Shown: positions 14,208 to 23,627 of the stretch, one piece after another
Layout: each line of letters opens with the position of its first letter
Numbering within the stretch: position 1 is the first letter of the stretch
Origin: CALCNS01 sp964425745
Lineage (GTDB): Bacteria > Bacillota > JAAYKD01
Assembly (NCBI GenBank): GCA_964425745.1
Contig: CAYRNW010000024.1
Location: 1-40,990 of the forward strand
Direction of reading: 5' to 3'
DNA length: 40,990 nt
Translations under genes and position numbers: made by a program
Notes under the pieces: model-generated
Told to the model about the DNA's origin: nothing
The model's input: the letters and a program-made list of their open reading frames with translations, nothing else
Databases searched by the model: none

Positions 14208-15167
14208 ATGAAACGAATTTTAGTAACTCTACCAGTGACAGGTTTTCACAAAAGCCAATTGGAAAATAATCGTACGAATTGTGATTTTCTCTATGTTCAA
14301 GCCTCGGAAGTGACAGAGTTTATGGTGCAAAATTCAGAGATTATCATTGGGAATGTTCCGGCTTCTTTCATCAAAGCCTCCAGCAAGTTAGAACTGCTCC
14401 AACTCAACACAGCTGGGGCCGATGCTTATATTCTACCCGGAGTTCTTGCTCCCAACACCATACTGACGAATGCCACAGGAGCTTATGGGAAAGCCGTAGC
14501 CGAACATATGTTTACCATGATGTTATCTTTACAGAAGAAGTTACATCTTTATAGAGATGACCGAATGAATGGAGATTGGAATGATTACGGAACAGTGACC
14601 TCTATCACCGATTCCACAATAACAATTGTTGGCTTGGGGGATATTGGGCTAACATTTGCTCGGCTGTCCAAAGCACTAGGTGCAGCGTATGTGATCGGTT
14701 TGAAGAGCCGAAAAAGCGATTGTCCCAAAGAAGTGGATGAATTGCATCTAATGAACGACTTCTATGAAGTTGTTGCAAAATCTGATGTTGTTGTATCGTT
14801 TCTTCCCAAAACTCCTGCAACTTTCCGGTTATTTAATGCGGAGTTTTTCTCGCAAATGAAGAAAACCGCGATCTTTCTAAACGGAGGACGGGGTACTTCT
14901 GTTGACCAAGAGGCCCTATTATGGGCCATACAGAACCAAGAGATTTCTGCCGCCGGTCTCGATGTTACTGACCCTGAACCGCTACCCAGCGAACATCCGC
15001 TGTGGAAAGAAAGAAATATCATGATAACTCCTCATGTAGCAGGGTATTACCACTTGCCTGCGACATTGGACAAAATTGTGGAAATCTCGGCTACGAATCT
15101 TGAAAAATTTTTGGCCTCAAAGCCACTTCAGAATATCGTGGATTTCGAAACAGGTTATCGAAAATAG
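14208..15167 (+). CDS. D-isomer-specific 2-hydroxyacid dehydrogenase
   Basis: A 319-residue NAD(P)-dependent dehydrogenase that interconverts a 2-oxoacid and a D-2-hydroxyacid. The nucleotide-binding GLGDIG (~143-148) follows a strand TITIV. The expected basic residue appears in GLKSRKS, which hints at NADP. Catalytic elements are NGGRGTSVD (substrate-binding Arg region), DVTDPEPLP (Glu) and TPHVAG (His). The length is typical of the family. A good ribosome site (AAAGGATGG) precedes the ATG. The substrate is not determinable. A weak AGAATC/GATTCT hairpin follows the stop. Confidence 0.85.
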   Translation: MKRILVTLPVTGFHKSQLENNRTNCDFLYVQASEVTEFMVQNSEIIIGNVPASFIKASSKLELLQLNTAGADAYILPGVLAPNTILTNATGAYGKAVAEHMFTMMLSLQKKLHLYRDDRMNGDWNDYGTVTSITDSTITIVGLGDIGLTFARLSKALGAAYVIGLKSRKSDCPKEVDELHLMNDFYEVVAKSDVVVSFLPKTPATFRLFNAEFFSQMKKTAIFLNGGRGTSVDQEALLWAIQNQEISAAGLDVTDPEPLPSEHPLWKERNIMITPHVAGYYHLPATLDKIVEISATNLEKFLASKPLQNIVDFETGYRK

Positions 15168-15248
15168 AATCATTGTGCAGGATTCTTTCGTTTTATTGTA
15201 GAAAAGACTTTCAAAGCCATTGTTGAATATTCATAAGGAGGAATCGAA

Positions 15249-16883
15249 ATGAGCATGTTTTGTTATCAATGTCAAGAAACAGCTAAGAATCAGGGGTGTA
15301 CAGTAGCGGGTGTTTGTGGGAAAAAAGAAGACGTGGCAAATATTCAAGACTTATTGATCTATACAATTAAAGGAATAGCTCAAATTGTAAAAAAGGCAGA
15401 TTTAGATGTTAAGGATCTTGGCGAATTGAATCACGAAATGCTGAAAAGCCTGTTTATGACGATTACGAATGCTAATTTCGATAAAGAAGCTCTTGAACAA
15501 CAGATCAAGAAAATGCTTCTTCATCGAGAAGGGTTAAGGACCGGGTTAAGAATTGAAGGGTTACATGATGCCTGCACCTATCAAGTTTCAACCATCAAAG
15601 AAATTGAAGACAAAGCAAATAGTTCAATAGTTAGAATTTTAGCAACAGAGAATGTAGATGTTCGATCTTTAAGGGAACTTATTACTTATGGGCTAAAAGG
15701 AATGGCTGCTTATGGTGAACATGCTCTAAATATTGGTAAAGAGAGTTATGAAATTTATAATTTTATTTATGAAGCATTAGCAGCAACATTGGACGATCAT
15801 CTATCGATTGAAGACTTGGTTAATCTAACACTAAAGACAGGTGAATTTGGTGTTAAGGCTATGGCACTTCTAGATGAGGCGAATACTTCTAAATATGGAA
15901 ATCCGGAAATTACGGAAGTAAATATTGGTGTTAGAAACAACCCTGCTATTTTGATTTCAGGACATGACCTGGTAGATTTGGAAATGCTTTTGGAACAAAC
16001 AAAAGGAACTGGTGTGGATGTTTACACCCATGGTGAAATGTTACCAGGACATTATTATCCCGCTTTTAAAAAGTATGATCATTTCGTTGGCAATTATGGG
16101 GGATCTTGGTGGAAGCAAATAACGGAATTTGAAACCTTCCATGGGCCGATTCTATTTACAACAAACTGCATTGTGCCACCCAAATCTGAAGAAGTTAGAC
16201 AAAGAATCTACACAACAGGTGCTTCTGGGTATCCTGGTTGCCAACATATTCTTCCTGATAAGAATGGGATGAAAGATTTTTCTGCGATTATTGAACATGC
16301 TAAGAAATTGAAAGCACCTCAAGAAATAGAAACCGGGAAAATTGTCGGTGGATTTGCTCATCATCAAGTTATTGCTTTGGCAGATAAAGTAGTTGATGCC
16401 GTTAAGTCCGGAGCTATTAAAAAGTTTTTCGTTATGGCAGGATGCGATGGTAGAATGAAGTCTCGAGAATACTATACAGAGTTTGCGAAGGCCTTGCCCA
16501 ACGATACGGTGATTCTCACTGCAGGGTGTGCAAAATACCGATATAACAAACTCGACCTGGGAGATATAGGTGGTATCCCTAGAGTTTTAGACGCAGGTCA
16601 ATGTAATGATTCCTATTCTCTGGTCGTAATTGCTTTAAAATTGAAAGAGGTTTTTGGCTTAGATGATGTTAATAAACTTCCCATTGCCTATAACATTGCT
16701 TGGTACGAGCAAAAGGCGGTAATTGTACTACTTGCACTTCTTTACTTAGGAGTGAAAGATATTCATCTTGGACCAACACTCCCAGCCTTTTTATCGGAAA
16801 ATGTAGCTAGTGTTTTGGTTGAAAAGTTTGGTATAACCGGAATCGGCACCGTTGAAGATGATATCAAATTGTTTATGGAATAG
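15249..16883 (+). CDS. hcp: Hydroxylamine reductase (hybrid cluster protein)
   Basis: A 544-residue hybrid-cluster protein. The N-terminal cluster motif is C5-x2-C8-x8-C17-x5-C23, the spacing of clostridial-type Hcp. Ligands of the hybrid Fe-S-O cluster are visible in ISGHDL (His), GYPGCQH, TAGCAKYRYNKL, DAGQCNDSYS and YEQKA (Glu/Lys). Hcp reduces hydroxylamine to ammonia in vitro and NO to N2O in vivo, so it protects against nitrosative stress in the cytoplasm. It stands alone, with AAGGAGG before the ATG. A palindrome TGAATATTCA overlaps the upstream region at 15224-15233. No hcr reductase is adjacent, as is usual in clostridia. Confidence 0.95.
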   Translation: MSMFCYQCQETAKNQGCTVAGVCGKKEDVANIQDLLIYTIKGIAQIVKKADLDVKDLGELNHEMLKSLFMTITNANFDKEALEQQIKKMLLHREGLRTGLRIEGLHDACTYQVSTIKEIEDKANSSIVRILATENVDVRSLRELITYGLKGMAAYGEHALNIGKESYEIYNFIYEALAATLDDHLSIEDLVNLTLKTGEFGVKAMALLDEANTSKYGNPEITEVNIGVRNNPAILISGHDLVDLEMLLEQTKGTGVDVYTHGEMLPGHYYPAFKKYDHFVGNYGGSWWKQITEFETFHGPILFTTNCIVPPKSEEVRQRIYTTGASGYPGCQHILPDKNGMKDFSAIIEHAKKLKAPQEIETGKIVGGFAHHQVIALADKVVDAVKSGAIKKFFVMAGCDGRMKSREYYTEFAKALPNDTVILTAGCAKYRYNKLDLGDIGGIPRVLDAGQCNDSYSLVVIALKLKEVFGLDDVNKLPIAYNIAWYEQKAVIVLLALLYLGVKDIHLGPTLPAFLSENVASVLVEKFGITGIGTVEDDIKLFME

Positions 16884-16901
16884 AGAAATCAATATTTATA
16901 C

Positions 16902-16937
16902 AAGCCCCCGTCCGTCTTACAAAGGACGAGGGGCTTT
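16902..16937 (+). terminator. Rho-independent terminator of hcp
   Basis: AAGCCCCCGTCC pairs with GGACGAGGGGCTT (one bulged A), a GC-rich stem 18 bases after the hcp stop, with a modest T run in TTTGTGGTTTT. The stretch 16938-17143 up to the next gene holds no recognised gene. Confidence 0.8.
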
Positions 16938-17143
16938 GTGGTTTTAAGGTTAGATTAAATTTAAGCCCTTCTAATGATAACTATTAGGATAGAAGGAGTT
17001 TGCTCCTGACATTGTCGAAGAGAAAAGTTGGATTAAATTACCTGTTCTATGTAAATGAAGATTTCCTCAAACAACACTTTCTTGCTACAGCAGATGTCAG
17101 ATACTTCTTCAGATTAAGCCTTAATGTGGGTGGGGGTGTTTAT

Positions 17144-17692
17144 ATGAATTGGCAGTGCGAGGTGGAAAGTAGGATCAAAAAAGGAAATCAGGTTCTCTTT
17201 GATAAGAATGGTGCTTTTTTGGCCGATTTGGTCGCTGTGATTCAGCAACAGAATCATCGAGCATTGGTCTTATGGGCATTCGAATTTGCAGATGAAACAG
17301 TTAAATCAATGTTAGAAAAATATCCAAATGAACACCGATTAGAAACCGCTGTCCTACTTTCAAAAGATTGGGCTTTTGGAAAAATCAAAATGTCCTTCGC
17401 TAAACAAGCGATTTTGAAAGCTCATGCAGCAGCCAAAGATATGACTTCTCTTGAGGACCTTGCGTTATGCCATGCTGTTGGCCAAGCTTGCAGTGTGGTA
17501 CATACGCGCGGACACTCTATTGGGTATCCAATCTACGAATTAACATCATTGGTTCGGAAATATGGGTTGCCAAAATGCGAAAAGTTTGTCGAGGAGCGTA
17601 AACAACAATTTGTAGACAGACTCTTGTTTTGGCAAAAACACGAACAAGAAGATAGCTATGAATGGGCTGCTTTTTTGATTAAAACTGAATAG
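17144..17692 (+). CDS. Putative immunity protein (Imm-5-like family)
   Basis: A 182-residue all-alpha soluble protein. The pattern HRALVLWAFEFADE, then AVLLSKDWAFGKIKM, AILKAHAAAKD and HAVGQACSVVHTRGHSIGYPIYE matches the helical 'putative immunity protein' family related to Imm-5. Members are named from genome context in polymorphic toxin systems. No toxin gene is nearby, so the immunity role is unsupported here. ATG 17144 follows a G-rich site (GTGGGTGGGGG). A longer frame back to 17000 is open, but its extra residues are not family-like. Confidence 0.6.
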   Translation: MNWQCEVESRIKKGNQVLFDKNGAFLADLVAVIQQQNHRALVLWAFEFADETVKSMLEKYPNEHRLETAVLLSKDWAFGKIKMSFAKQAILKAHAAAKDMTSLEDLALCHAVGQACSVVHTRGHSIGYPIYELTSLVRKYGLPKCEKFVEERKQQFVDRLLFWQKHEQEDSYEWAAFLIKTE

Positions 17693-17849
17693 TAACCTAA
17701 AACAAGAACCATGAAAAATTAATTTCGTTCTGTATACCATGGAAGGAAATTCGGAAAGACACAGGATTACGATTCGAACATATGAAGCCTTTTATTCGCG
17801 AAGAAAGTTTGAGGTAGAAGGGAATTTTTATTTAAAGGGGATGCCTATT

Positions 17850-18182
17850 TTGAACGAAGAAATTAAACACTATATTGAGAAATACAGTAATGAAATTCAA
17901 CAAATGTTTATGGAAATCAGAGAAATAGCGGTTCAATCTTTTCCTGATGTTGTTGAAGAAAAAATGTGGGCAAAATTACCTAGTTATTATGTTAACGAAC
18001 GCTTTGTGCGAGTCATACCGTTCAAAGATCATATCAATATTGAAGCCAGTGCTCTCATCCAACATGCCAATGAACTCACCCTGTATAAGATCACACCCAA
18101 GGGTATGCTTCAAGTTTATGCGAAACAGAAGATTCCGCAGGAAATTTTAGCAGTTGGTTTTAAACAAACCTTTTTAGGGTAA
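17850..18182 (+). CDS. DUF1801 family protein
   Basis: A ~110-residue protein of the DUF1801 (YdhG-like, frataxin/iron-chaperone-like) family: MFMEIREIAVQSFPDVVEEKMW, KLPSYY..ERFVRVIPFKDHINIEA and the GMLQVYAKQKIP tail. The function is unproven. I choose TTG 17850 because AAAGGGG is nine bases upstream and the family begins about here (NEEIKHYIEKY). An ATG at 17739 would add 37 residues but has no ribosome site. It resembles the second DUF1801 protein at 37179-37589, which carries an added zinc ribbon. Confidence 0.75.
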   Translation: MNEEIKHYIEKYSNEIQQMFMEIREIAVQSFPDVVEEKMWAKLPSYYVNERFVRVIPFKDHINIEASALIQHANELTLYKITPKGMLQVYAKQKIPQEILAVGFKQTFLG

Positions 18183-18238
18183 AGTATGCGAAAGTTAATT
18201 CGCTAAAGAAAATATATCTTGGGTTGAAAGGATGGAGT

Positions 18239-19023
18239 ATGAACATTCCAAATGAAACAAACCTTGTTTTTGAGAGCATTAAAAAAACGCTCGCCGGGAA
18301 GTTGATTGGCGTTTATCTATATGGCTCAGCTGTTATGGGCGTTTTAAGACCTGAAAGCGATGTGGATATCCTTGTCATTATCAACGTTGATTTAAATACT
18401 GGTGAACGAAGAGAGCTTTGCAACGAACTTATGAAAATATCAGGCTAAGTAGGCAATTTGCAAGGGACTAGACCTCTCGAAGTCATTGTAACGGATGTTC
18501 GGAAAATCGTTCCATGGAAGTATCCACCAGAATGCTCGTTTCAATATGGCGAATGGTTAAGAAAAGATTTTGAGAATGGAAAGATTCCCGAGCCGAGATT
18601 CGAAACGGATGTAGCAATACTTTTAACTCAAGTTAGACAAAGCAGTCAAACGCTTTTTGGTCCCAAAGCTCAAGAAATTTGCCCATTGTACCGATTTCAC
18701 ACTTGAGGAAGGCTCTTACAGATTCTTTACCAGGATTAGTCGCAAATCTCAAAGGTGACGAACGTAATGTTCTTTTAACTTTAGCTAGAATGTGGTTAAC
18801 GATTTCCACCGGAGAAATCACTTCTAAAGATATCGCTGCAGAATGGGCTATGACCCGATTAACCAAAAGCCAAGCTGGCTTGATGGAGACCGCTCGCAGT
18901 GCTTATCTTGGAGAATGTGATGATCAATGGCAGGAAACTACGATGGAGTTGGATGAGTTGGTAGCTTCACTGAGGCACAATACTTTGATTGAGGATTTCA
19001 AGCTAAGGGTAGAGATCCTTTAA
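18239..19023 (+). pseudogene. AadA/ANT(9)-like aminoglycoside nucleotidyltransferase, broken
   Basis: Three collinear pieces make one adenylyltransferase of the streptomycin/spectinomycin type. Piece one has VYLYGSAVMGVLRPESDVDI (nucleotidyltransferase GS-x9-D-x-D). Piece two has RPLEVIVTD and CSFQYGEWLRKDFE. Piece three has DSLPGLVANLKGDERNVLL, TLARMWLTISTGEITSKD and AAEWAM. An in-frame TAA at 18446 separates the first two. A one-base deletion in TTT near 18675 separates the second and third. With both lesions the enzyme cannot be made whole. The ATG follows AAGGATGG. If both lesions were real the cell would gain no resistance from it. Confidence 0.8.
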
Positions 19024-19068
19024 CCGGCAAAAAAGCAAATTTGTGATTGATTTAAAGGAGGGCTAAGC

Positions 19069-19520
19069 ATGGTTATCGTTGATGTCACCAAAGAGAATGT
19101 CACATCGGCGGGTGAGATACATTCTTTATCGTGGAAGAAATCTCATGAAGCCTTTTGCAGCAAAGAGTTTATTGAGAAACATACAGCTGAGAGGCAAACA
19201 GACTATTTGCGTCAGAAAATGAGCAAAGGAAGCAATATTTATATGCTAATAGACGATGAGTTGCCAGTGGCAATTATCTCAATTACGGGGTCACTCATTG
19301 AAGACTTGTATGTTCGCCCTGACTGCCAGCAAAAAGGATACGGCACCACACTATTAAATTCATCATTATCAAAATGTTGTGCTACACCTATGCTCTGGAT
19401 TCTTGAGAACAATTCTGCAGCACAGCGATTTTATGAAAAAACGGCTTCCTTCTAACAGGGAAACGCAAAAATGTCACCTCGGGCTTAGATGAATTGGAGA
19501 TGACTTTCACGCTGTCCTGA
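19069..19520 (+). pseudogene. GNAT family N-acetyltransferase, frameshifted in an A run
   Basis: The main frame reads a GNAT from MVIVDVTKENVTSAGEIHSL through EDLYVRPDCQQKGYGTTLL (acetyl-CoA loop) to AAQRFYEK and then stops as TASF. Adding one A to the A6 tract at ~19436-19441 joins it to NGFLLTGKRKNVTSGLDELE and MTFTLS, the normal GNAT ending (FYEKNGF). The gene starts 45 bases after the aadA-like relic with a good GGAGG. The loss of the last strands could reduce activity. The gap 19521-19668 holds only a 17-codon frame at 19551. Confidence 0.75.
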
Positions 19521-19668
19521 GAGAGGACCTCTTGATATAGTCTGATTTTAATGAGTAAAACTGTGAAGGACATGACGCTCGAAGAATTGATTACTTCAAT
19601 TTGATCCCACGATTGTCGATGTGTTTATCAATAAAGTCTTCTAAAAATAACGAAATCGGAGTCAAGAC

Positions 19669-20595
19669 ATGAAGCACAAAACCAAAAACATTCTTCTTGT
19701 TTTAGTATTCGTAAGTATTTTGGCCTTGGGATTTCGGATTATTACAGATCATGAACTCTTCACAAAGAAGTTTTTTTCTGAGGCAGATCTACAAACAATC
19801 GAAACAGAAAAAGATGTACCAAAATTCAGGGGCATGTTAGAAGTCAAAGAAGGGGAAATGTTGGAGCGTGATATTATTCCCCAGTTATGCCAGGTTTTTG
19901 ATTTGACAGAACAAGATGTCAAGGATTTATTAGAGCGCCCAATAACATCGAACTTAATTCATGAGAAATTGACTGATTTTAGGCGACTGGAAGGGGTGAT
20001 TCCTCCCGGAACGTACGATGTACCTGTTGGAGAATCATTGGATCATTGGATAGAGCGAATCGTAATAGAGGCTGAAAAGCGATACACAACCCTTCTTGCG
20101 CAAGCAGACGGAATTAATACTTTGAAGCCCTATGAACAACTCATCATAGCCTCGATTGTGGAAGCCGAGTGTTTGGCAAAAAAGCAGTATACTGAGACGG
20201 CAGCAGTTTTTCTGAACCGATTTGCCGATCAAAGTGCTCTGCAAAGTTGCGTAACTGCGGAATACGCGCTGGGTTTTCAGCGAGCATTCCTCTACGAGGA
20301 AGATATCATAGTTCAAGACCCCTATAACACGTACGTTGTGAATGGACTCCCGTTGGGACCGATTTGTAGTGTAGGAGATCAAAGTCTGTTAGCCGCTATT
20401 CAGCCATCTCAGTACCCGTTACTTTATTACTTCTTTTATGACTATCTCCAAAATGAGATGTTTTTTTATTCAGACTATACCGCGTTCGCAACAGAAGCAG
20501 CCGAATCAAAGGAACGTTTCATAGCAAATCCGCCTGTGGAATTGTACCAGAAAATCAACAAACAAATTCTCTTTGGCTCTTCAAACCCCCAATAG
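19669..20595 (+). CDS. MltG-like endolytic murein transglycosylase
   Basis: A 308-residue protein with one N-terminal membrane segment (~8-24) and a YceG/MltG domain outside the cell. Recognisable blocks are EGVIPPGTYDVPVGES, QLIIASIVEAEC (with the catalytic Glu), AAVFLNRFADQSALQSC, DPYNTYVVNGLPLGPICSVG and SLLAAIQPSQYPLLYYF. MltG cleaves nascent glycan strands and sets their length. The sequence is shorter and more diverged than the standard housekeeping MltG, and the LysM-like part is minimal, so this may be a second copy. CGGAG precedes the ATG. Confidence 0.8.
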   Translation: MKHKTKNILLVLVFVSILALGFRIITDHELFTKKFFSEADLQTIETEKDVPKFRGMLEVKEGEMLERDIIPQLCQVFDLTEQDVKDLLERPITSNLIHEKLTDFRRLEGVIPPGTYDVPVGESLDHWIERIVIEAEKRYTTLLAQADGINTLKPYEQLIIASIVEAECLAKKQYTETAAVFLNRFADQSALQSCVTAEYALGFQRAFLYEEDIIVQDPYNTYVVNGLPLGPICSVGDQSLLAAIQPSQYPLLYYFFYDYLQNEMFFYSDYTAFATEAAESKERFIANPPVELYQKINKQILFGSSNPQ

Positions 20596-20678
20596 GTTTA
20601 AAAAATTGAGAATATGAAAATATGATCGCAATATTTCTGAGGTGTTGATGCTACACGAAGGAAGGATAGTCTATATAT

Positions 20679-20705
20679 TTGCCGAAGGTAAATAGTAGGT
20701 ATAAT
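20679..20705 (+). promoter_or_regulatory. Promoter of the universal stress protein gene
   Basis: TATAAT at 20700-20705 is perfect. TTGCCG at 20679-20684 is the best -35, with a short 15-base spacer. The gene starts 20 bases downstream, leaving a very short leader. Confidence 0.45.
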
Positions 20706-20724
20706 TGAAAAGGATGTGTTTTCT

Positions 20725-21165
20725 ATGACTAAGTTAAAAGTCTTAGTGCCACTTGATGGTTCTGAAAAAAGTTTACACTCTCTCAATTGGTTGAAAAAAT
20801 TCCTTACAAAGGAAGAAGCCGAAGTTACTTTGCTTAACGTCATTGAACTCTCTACTTACATACCTCAAATGTCCTCCCTGGGTGATAGTTCATTATATGA
20901 TTTTAGTCAAATATACGAAATTTCTAAAAAACGAAGCATAGAAACCTTAGAAGAAGGAGAGAAACATATAGAAGGCTATAATGTAGAAATACTTTCTTTG
21001 GAAGGTCAAAGCGGAGATATGATTCTTGAAACAGCAAAAGAAGGTGGGTTTGACTTAATTATAATGACAAAATCAAGCGTTATGGGTCTTTCCAGATTGA
21101 TCGGTTCGGTTACCTCAAAGGTGGTTCGCGATTCTGAAGTTGCAGTCGTAGTTGTACCGGAGTAA
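20725..21165 (+). CDS. Universal stress protein (UspA family)
   Basis: A 146-residue UspA-fold protein: KVLVPLDGSEKSLHSLNWL at the N-terminus and DLIIMTKSS...GSVTSKVVRDSEVAVVVVP at the C-terminus. The ATP-binding G-2x-G-9x-G-(S/T) motif reads only partly (MGLSRLIGSVTS), so ATP binding is possible. AAAAGGA precedes the ATG at 20725; GTG 20716 is too close to it. It is single, with its own promoter and no terminator hairpin that I can see. Confidence 0.85.
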   Translation: MTKLKVLVPLDGSEKSLHSLNWLKKFLTKEEAEVTLLNVIELSTYIPQMSSLGDSSLYDFSQIYEISKKRSIETLEEGEKHIEGYNVEILSLEGQSGDMILETAKEGGFDLIIMTKSSVMGLSRLIGSVTSKVVRDSEVAVVVVPE

Positions 21166-21202
21166 GCTCGTAGCAACGTTCGATTTTTGTCACTAAATCA
21201 AC

Positions 21203-21231
21203 TTGACACAACTCCTCATCTGTTGTACTCT
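21203..21231 (+). promoter_or_regulatory. Promoter of the PPOX-family gene
   Basis: Consensus TTGACA (21203-21208), 17 bases, then TACTCT (21226-21231) preceded by TG as a weak extended -10. The ATG is at 21302 with AGAGGAGG before it. Confidence 0.45.
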
Positions 21232-21301
21232 TTGATAGTAAGTAAATGAAGAGACAACATTTGACTTGCAGCAACAGAAAAAGAAAGAGGAGGAAACAAT
21301 C

Positions 21302-21679
21302 ATGATTCAATTACCCGAGGTCGTTCTTCAAGCGTGGGAGAATCGAGAAAAAGCAATTATCTTAACAACTGTCAACGAACAGGGCGTCCCGAACGCGATT
21401 TACGCTACTTGTGTTTCAAAATTCAACGACAACACTTTCGTAGTTGCCGACAATTATTTTGACAAAACCCGAGCGAATATTCTCGCGAAAAGTGCTGGTT
21501 CACTGCTGTTCATTACAAAAGAAGGCAAGTCTTACCAGTTGAAAGGTACTTTCACGTATCACAAAGACGGTGAGATTTTCGAAGATATGAAGAAATGGAA
21601 TCCTACTAGACTCCCGGGTCACGCAGCGGCTGCCCTTCATGTAACAGAAGTATTTGCAGGTTCCAATAAATTGGCATAG
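21302..21679 (+). CDS. Pyridoxamine 5'-phosphate oxidase-fold flavoprotein
   Basis: A 125-residue split-barrel (PPOX/FMN-binding) protein: EVVLQAWENREKAIILTTVN, GVPNAIYATCVSKF, FVVADNYFDKTRANI and GSLLFIT. These are the FMN-contact strands. Small stand-alone members often reduce or bind flavins and act in redox detoxification. The substrate is unknown. It has its own promoter and a strong terminator, so it is probably single-gene. A different PPOX protein is at 39420. Confidence 0.85.
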   Translation: MIQLPEVVLQAWENREKAIILTTVNEQGVPNAIYATCVSKFNDNTFVVADNYFDKTRANILAKSAGSLLFITKEGKSYQLKGTFTYHKDGEIFEDMKKWNPTRLPGHAAAALHVTEVFAGSNKLA

Positions 21680-21695
21680 AAACGCAAATCATTCA

Positions 21696-21736
21696 TAAAG
21701 TCCTCTGGAATCGCAAGTTGATTCCAGAGGACTTTA
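21696..21736 (+). terminator. Rho-independent terminator of the PPOX gene
   Basis: A perfect 17-bp stem (21696-21712 with 21720-21736; core AGTCCTCTGGAATC) and a 7-base loop, followed by TTTA. It starts 16 bases after the stop. Confidence 0.85.
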
Positions 21737-21920
21737 TTTAAATTTACGGTGACAAACTGCTTTTGACGATTAAGAAGAACAAGTATGGTTTCTGTGAGAA
21801 CACTATAGGATCCCGTGCGGATTTTATTGTACAGGAAAAAGGTATGAAAGCGTGCATCATAAGTCGATAATATGCTATAATGTTAGAAGAGTACATAGAT
21901 GTTTATTAGGAGGAGAGAAG

Positions 21921-23603
21921 ATGATTAGAAGAAGCACGGTTGTGTTCATTGTTATTTTCACAATCTTCGTATTTGGCTTGAATCAAGCTTACGCATCAAC
22001 TGAATCAGTATGGGTTCCGGTGACGCTTCCAACATTCAATGTTGTATTGAACGGGATCGATATGGACAATCAAAATAGTAAATATCCCTTCATAGTATAT
22101 AAGGAAATTACTTATTTTCCCATGACCTATAATGCTTGTAGATTTTTGGGGTTGGAATCCAACTGGAAGGGGATGGAAGAGGGCTTAAGGATTGATATGT
22201 CAGACATCTCTGCTGCGTATTCTCCTGATCGCACAGAGATTTGGAATAGTAGCAGTTATTCGGCAACGATTCCTACTTTCCCTATCCATGTCAATGGGAA
22301 GTTGATCGATAACAGCACTGAAGAATATCCGTTTCTAATATTTCGCGATATCACCTATTTCCCAATAACTTGGAGGTTTGCGTACCAAGAGTTTGGCTGG
22401 GGCTACAGGTTTGATCCCGAATTAGGACTTTCCATCCGTTCAAATACGATTCAGATTCGTCAAAGCGTTTTGCCAGAAGACAGAGACACCACTAAGGAGA
22501 CGATGGCAATTGCAGGCGGTTATGTGTATTATGTTGGTGCCAATGGTCAAATCATGCAATCGAGTATCGATCTGAACCAGGTACCGGTCCATAAAGTTGT
22601 GTTTCAACTACCCATTAACAGTTTCTGGGGTGGCTCAGACTATGTTTTACCAAAGTTGTATTCTGAAGACGGAAAGGCGTATCTATCGTACTATAGTGGA
22701 GGAGCTACCATGGGCACGGACTACCTTTATTATATAACCAGCGATGGAGCATCCTTAATCAATAATACAAGAAACGCAAGGGTGTCTTTTGGGGAGATGG
22801 AGTTTCAATGGTGGATCGGTTCTGCTCCGGGTCCTGGGAATCTGTATATGAAAACCCCAGAAACCGTAGATTCCAATGAGTTGGGATACCCAGGTTGGAA
22901 GAACATTGGTGATCCAAAGTATCTCTACGGTTGGAATTGGCATTTGAATGATGGGAACGATACCAAACAGCAAGGGGCAGGGGGAACCGGTTCGCGGGAG
23001 GGTTTCCTTATAGGGGATGATTTCTATATTTTGGCATTTGACACCAAGGCAGCGGAGGAATATATGCAACACGGAGGGACTAAACCGACAACCGGTTTGT
23101 ATCGGGTGGACTGCAAGACCAATGATACGACAAGAGTAAGCGAACAGGTCGTTACAGGGTTCAGAGTAGAGGGGGATGTCGTTTATTATCATAATGAATT
23201 TTCCGAACTCTTTAAATATGACATTTCGGAAGATAAGGAGTATCCACTTTTATTATCGTTTGAGAGAGGAAACGAATTCATTGAGCGTTTCGAAGTTTTG
23301 GGTGGCCAGATCTATTTTGAATGTGGAGCAAGTCATGAACTTAAGAATTCTGATTTTGAAACAATCGGATGGGGTGTGCACGAACTGAAATTGACGGGGT
23401 CTGATAAGGAGTATCTAGCGTGCACTTTATCGGGAAATTTTGAGCTGCCCGATAAAATACTTGTTTTTAATCAAGAAGGAAAAATTGTCTTCAGATCATC
23501 AGATGACGCTTACGCAATAACGGTTGAAGAGGATAAAGTTTACTATTTCAATAAAGATACGAACACCATTTGCATTGGAGATTTAAGCTCTATTTTGAAA
23601 TGA
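21921..23603 (+). CDS. Secreted protein with stalk-like repeats and beta-propeller-like domain
   Basis: A 560-residue exported protein. Residues 1-27 form a signal peptide ending AYA-ST. Two similar N-terminal modules (~30-165) read FNVVLNGIDMDN, YPFIVYKEITYFPMT, and again FPIHVNGKLIDN, YPFLIFRDITYFPIT. These resemble copper amine oxidase N-terminal (stalk) domains. From ~175 on, repeated YYVGANG, LYYITSDG, VYYHNE and VYYFNKDTN strands look like the DUF5050/TolB-type propeller, so the protein probably folds as an extracellular ligand-binding propeller. No catalytic residues are seen. AGGAGGAG precedes the ATG. The rsmH-like gene follows after 24 bases. Confidence 0.75.
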   Translation: MIRRSTVVFIVIFTIFVFGLNQAYASTESVWVPVTLPTFNVVLNGIDMDNQNSKYPFIVYKEITYFPMTYNACRFLGLESNWKGMEEGLRIDMSDISAAYSPDRTEIWNSSSYSATIPTFPIHVNGKLIDNSTEEYPFLIFRDITYFPITWRFAYQEFGWGYRFDPELGLSIRSNTIQIRQSVLPEDRDTTKETMAIAGGYVYYVGANGQIMQSSIDLNQVPVHKVVFQLPINSFWGGSDYVLPKLYSEDGKAYLSYYSGGATMGTDYLYYITSDGASLINNTRNARVSFGEMEFQWWIGSAPGPGNLYMKTPETVDSNELGYPGWKNIGDPKYLYGWNWHLNDGNDTKQQGAGGTGSREGFLIGDDFYILAFDTKAAEEYMQHGGTKPTTGLYRVDCKTNDTTRVSEQVVTGFRVEGDVVYYHNEFSELFKYDISEDKEYPLLLSFERGNEFIERFEVLGGQIYFECGASHELKNSDFETIGWGVHELKLTGSDKEYLACTLSGNFELPDKILVFNQEGKIVFRSSDDAYAITVEEDKVYYFNKDTNTICIGDLSSILK

Positions 23604-23627
23604 AGATTGAAAGAGAAGGAAACATAC

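Noticed and set aside
15224..15233. Palindrome TGAATATTCA before hcp as a regulator site
   Set aside because: It overlaps the region just before the Shine-Dalgarno; a 10-base AT-rich palindrome is expected by chance and it matches no regulator I can name firmly.
19551..19604. 17-codon frame MSKTVKDMTLEELITSI
   Set aside because: No good ribosome site and no gene context; could be a gene start remnant, but nothing confirms it.
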